This document shows, piece by piece, positions 62,255 to 64,000 of a stretch of 64,000 nt of DNA. Numbering within the stretch: position 1 is the stretch's first letter; each line of letters opens with the position of its first letter. The stretch covers positions 682,001 through 746,000 of the forward strand of contig JADKGY010000001.1 of assembly GCA_016722045.1 (NCBI GenBank), read 5' to 3'. Under the pieces are notes generated by a model. The model saw only the letters and a program-made list of their open reading frames with translations. It did no database searches and was not told the origin of the DNA. This stretch comes from Candidatus Opimibacter skivensis (GTDB lineage: Bacteria > Bacteroidota > Bacteroidia > Chitinophagales > Saprospiraceae). Position numbers and translations under genes: made by a program.

Positions 62255-63079
62255 TTATTCTGCAATTGTTTTTGTAAAATGATATTGAAGGTTTTCCAGC
62301 ATTTTCTGCTGTGCCATAAGTTGCTGTGAAATGGAATTTGTATTCACTTGTGTTGATGGCGGATCAAAATGTGATGTGAGTTTCATTCGCACTTTCCAAA
62401 CTTCAAGAATTTCTTCTGCAGGGATTGAATATGGACTGTATTCTTCATTGTCAGAAATGCAATCAATCATTTTATCGGTTTTGATTCGATTGCAGATTCT
62501 TTTTATTATAACCTCCTGATGAGTGACGATAATGTAGAGCTGCTGATTCTTTATGGCTTGTTCCCAATAGCGAGGCTCAATAAAGGCCGCAATAACGACA
62601 TCATTTGGCCTGAAGGATGGCTCCATACTTGTACCAGCTATTTCAAAAGACCTGTAGCTTCCAGACCTGAATTGCGGATCAGGAAGTTGGTAAGAAGGAA
62701 GATCCTGTATATACGTTGGTTCATCAAGTAGCTTTCCATAACCTGCCTGCGCAGGATAAGGAACGTGAACGATACGCTCTTCACCTTTCTGATCAAGCAC
62801 CACGGTTAGGTTTCTGAGTCGAAGCCCATCATCGGGTTGTGCCCCTGAAAAAAGATTACCACTACCTGTAAATAAATAATGGGGGTTAAAATGGTAAGTA
62901 TCCACCGCCTTTTCAATCAATTCTAGAGGGACGTCCCGCCGATTACCAATCATTTCGGAGATACCCTGTGCATGATAACCCACAGATAAAGCAAAATGTC
63001 GTTTAGACCTTACCTTACCCTCACCTACGAGTTTATCAAGGCATTGGAGAAATCTCTTTGTAACTTCTGATATTACCAT
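62255..63079 (-). CDS. LexA/CI-like S24 peptidase transcriptional regulator
   Basis: A 274-residue repressor. The N-terminal 70 residues are a helix-turn-helix (RSKRHFALSVGYHAQGISEMIGNRRDV); the C-terminal half is an S24 self-cleaving peptidase domain with a possible scissile Ala112-Gly113 in PAQAGYG, catalytic Ser151 in GTSMEPSF and a likely catalytic Lys at about 193 (EVIIKRI). Such repressors cleave on RecA or other signals and control stress or mobile genes. Nothing phage-like is adjacent, so it may act on host genes. The 490-bp gap upstream could hold its operator. Confidence 0.85.
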   Translation of the reverse strand: MVISEVTKRFLQCLDKLVGEGKVRSKRHFALSVGYHAQGISEMIGNRRDVPLELIEKAVDTYHFNPHYLFTGSGNLFSGAQPDDGLRLRNLTVVLDQKGEERIVHVPYPAQAGYGKLLDEPTYIQDLPSYQLPDPQFRSGSYRSFEIAGTSMEPSFRPNDVVIAAFIEPRYWEQAIKNQQLYIIVTHQEVIIKRICNRIKTDKMIDCISDNEEYSPYSIPAEEILEVWKVRMKLTSHFDPPSTQVNTNSISQQLMAQQKMLENLQYHFTKTIAE

Positions 63080-63569
63080 CGCGCGGGGTAAATATATATA
63101 AAAACTTAATGTGTAGGTCTCTAATATTAAAAAAATTACCTATTACATGAAGATTCCATGTATACTTTACCGATATGGTATGTTTCAGCTATGAAAAGCA
63201 GAATTCTAAAATTATATCCAGTCCTGAAATGAAAAATATTTTGATTTTAATAAGTGGGTAAGCATAGGAGCTAGAAGCAGGAAAAAACAGGACGTGAATC
63301 CAGTATTTATATTCCTTGTATTTTTTTAATGTCATTGTAATAATCTGATTTATAACTATTTATAAAATATTATTAAAGTTTAGGCCGTTTAATTTTCTAC
63401 TACATCCAAAGGCAAAAACTTATGTTTTATCTAGTTAAGCGAAGAATTAAAAGCTAATCTAAAATGATTTCAACCAGGACTGAACCAATCTACTACAAAA
63501 TTGTATAGTTTAATATATACTTTTTTGTAACAGAATGACGAACTTTATACCCGCAACAGGATACAGAAC
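63080..63569. other. 490-bp AT-rich intergenic region between the S24 regulator and sufB
   Basis: Divergent gap that must contain promoters for both genes. No exact TAnnTTTG with -33 partner was found; near-matches are TATATTTA upstream of the regulator and a TATACTTTTTTG stretch near 63515-63530 ahead of sufB. I see no gene or repeat that I can support. Confidence 0.4.
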
Positions 63570-64000
63570 ATGAGTGATGACAGCATGCAGACCCTTGAGG
63601 TCCACACACAAAGTGAGTATAAATATGGCTGGTCCACCCTTCTGGACATGGATACCTTTCCTAAAGGTCTCTCAGAAGAAACTGTACGGGCTATCAGCCT
63701 GAAAAAAGAAGAGCCAGAATGGCTACTCGAATGGCGTCTCAAAGCTTACAGGCATTGGCTCACCATGAAGGAACCTGACTGGGCAAATGTCCACTATCCT
63801 CCTATTAACTACCAGGATATCATCTACTTTGCTGCCCCAAAGAAAAAATTAAACTCGATCGATGAGGCAGATCCAGAGCTACTCCGTATGTTCGACAAAC
63901 TGGGCGTACCGCTTGAAGAAAGAAAAATCCTTGCAGGAGTAGCAGTTGATGCGGTGGTAGATAGCGTTTCAGTCACGACCACTTTTAAAAAAGAATTATC
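63570..64000 (+). CDS. sufB: Fe-S cluster assembly scaffold SufB, 5' part cut by window edge
   Basis: The first 143 residues of SufB, part of the SufBCD complex that builds iron-sulfur clusters. The frame starts at ATG 63570 and reads SDDSMQTLEVHTQSEYKYG, then SEETVRAISLKKEEPEWLLEWRL, both matching SufB; it runs off the right edge. Other suf genes are outside the window. Only the N-terminal third is visible, so the conserved catalytic cysteine region is not seen. Confidence 0.93.
   Translation, partial: MSDDSMQTLEVHTQSEYKYGWSTLLDMDTFPKGLSEETVRAISLKKEEPEWLLEWRLKAYRHWLTMKEPDWANVHYPPINYQDIIYFAAPKKKLNSIDEADPELLRMFDKLGVPLEERKILAGVAVDAVVDSVSVTTTFKKEL

Noticed and set aside
62255..63079. S24 repressor as a sign of a prophage
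   Set aside because: No integrase, structural, lysis or attachment-like sequence was found around it.

Overview
The window looks like chromosomal DNA of a free-living, environmental member of the Bacteroidota, most plausibly from the Saprospirales/Chitinophagales side. This is inferred from gene content, with no database comparison. The supporting signs are several secreted proteins ending in type IX secretion (T9SS) C-terminal sorting domains, SprB-type and PKD repeats, a TonB-dependent receptor with a carboxypeptidase-regulatory-like N-terminus, large VCBS/ASPIC lipoproteins, PorT-like outer-membrane barrels, TAnnTTTG-type -7 promoter boxes, frequent TTG/ATG starts without a strong Shine-Dalgarno, and moderately AT-rich DNA. 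I see no tRNA, rRNA, IS element, prophage or CRISPR array.

Layout. 1-1.8 kb: selU-selD on the minus strand (selenouridine tRNA modification), selD cut by the window edge. 2.3-5.2 kb: a tightly packed minus-strand run engB > acyltransferase > DEDD exonuclease, with two short repeat tracts after it. 5.3-6.8 kb: two outer-membrane barrel genes. 6.85-11.1 kb: an unrecognised helical protein and a 1117-residue T9SS cargo. 11.7-12.2 kb: a small basic AT-hook/histone-H1-like protein with its own promoter, leader stem-loop and terminator. 12.3-18.7 kb: a thioredoxin-SprB-PKD-T9SS fusion, a TonB-dependent receptor and a zinc-ribbon membrane protein. 18.7-18.9 kb: two copies of a stem-loop plus 23-bp element. 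19.2-23.6 kb: a minus-strand run terC > exonuclease > two MbnP-like lipoproteins > MbnH/MauG-like di-haem protein. 23.7-37.3 kb: a plus-strand run of three tandem 1.1-thousand-residue VCBS/ASPIC lipoproteins, then a PLP enzyme, a DUF1611/DgcN-like protein and an enolase-superfamily epimerase (DgcA/dipeptide epimerase). 37.3-37.65 kb: three successive tandem arrays, each with a 7-bp unit. 37.6-40.2 kb: PBP4-type D,D-peptidase and lysA. 40.3-51.5 kb: housekeeping and membrane genes (thioredoxin-TPR, DUF983, double AAA+ ATPase, UbiA prenyltransferase, acs, maf, nuclease, PIF1-like helicase, CPBP protease). 51.6-55.9 kb: a 41-residue membrane peptide, miaE, pyrG and a Na/Pi cotransporter. 56-58 kb: a collagen-like secreted protein and a T9SS cargo. 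58.2-64 kb: acetoacetyl-CoA synthetase, a biotin carboxylase, a small unknown, an S24-type repressor and the start of sufB.

How genes may work together. The strongest functional modules are: (i) selU/selD, selenophosphate synthesis feeding tRNA selenation; (ii) the MbnP/MbnH-like triad, where by analogy with the methanobactin-associated pair the di-haem enzyme would modify a tryptophan of its periplasmic partner to make a copper site; (iii) DgcN/DgcA plus a threonine-synthase-like enzyme behind three surface lipoproteins and beside lysA and a PBP4-like peptidase, which suggests handling of D-glutamate or murein-derived amino acids. Links across these genes rest on orientation and spacing only.

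The most unusual non-coding signals are the triple heptamer arrays, the repeated stem-loop element at 18.7-18.9 kb, and the leader stem-loop of the AT-hook gene. No single locus here is clearly a new defence or mobile system.
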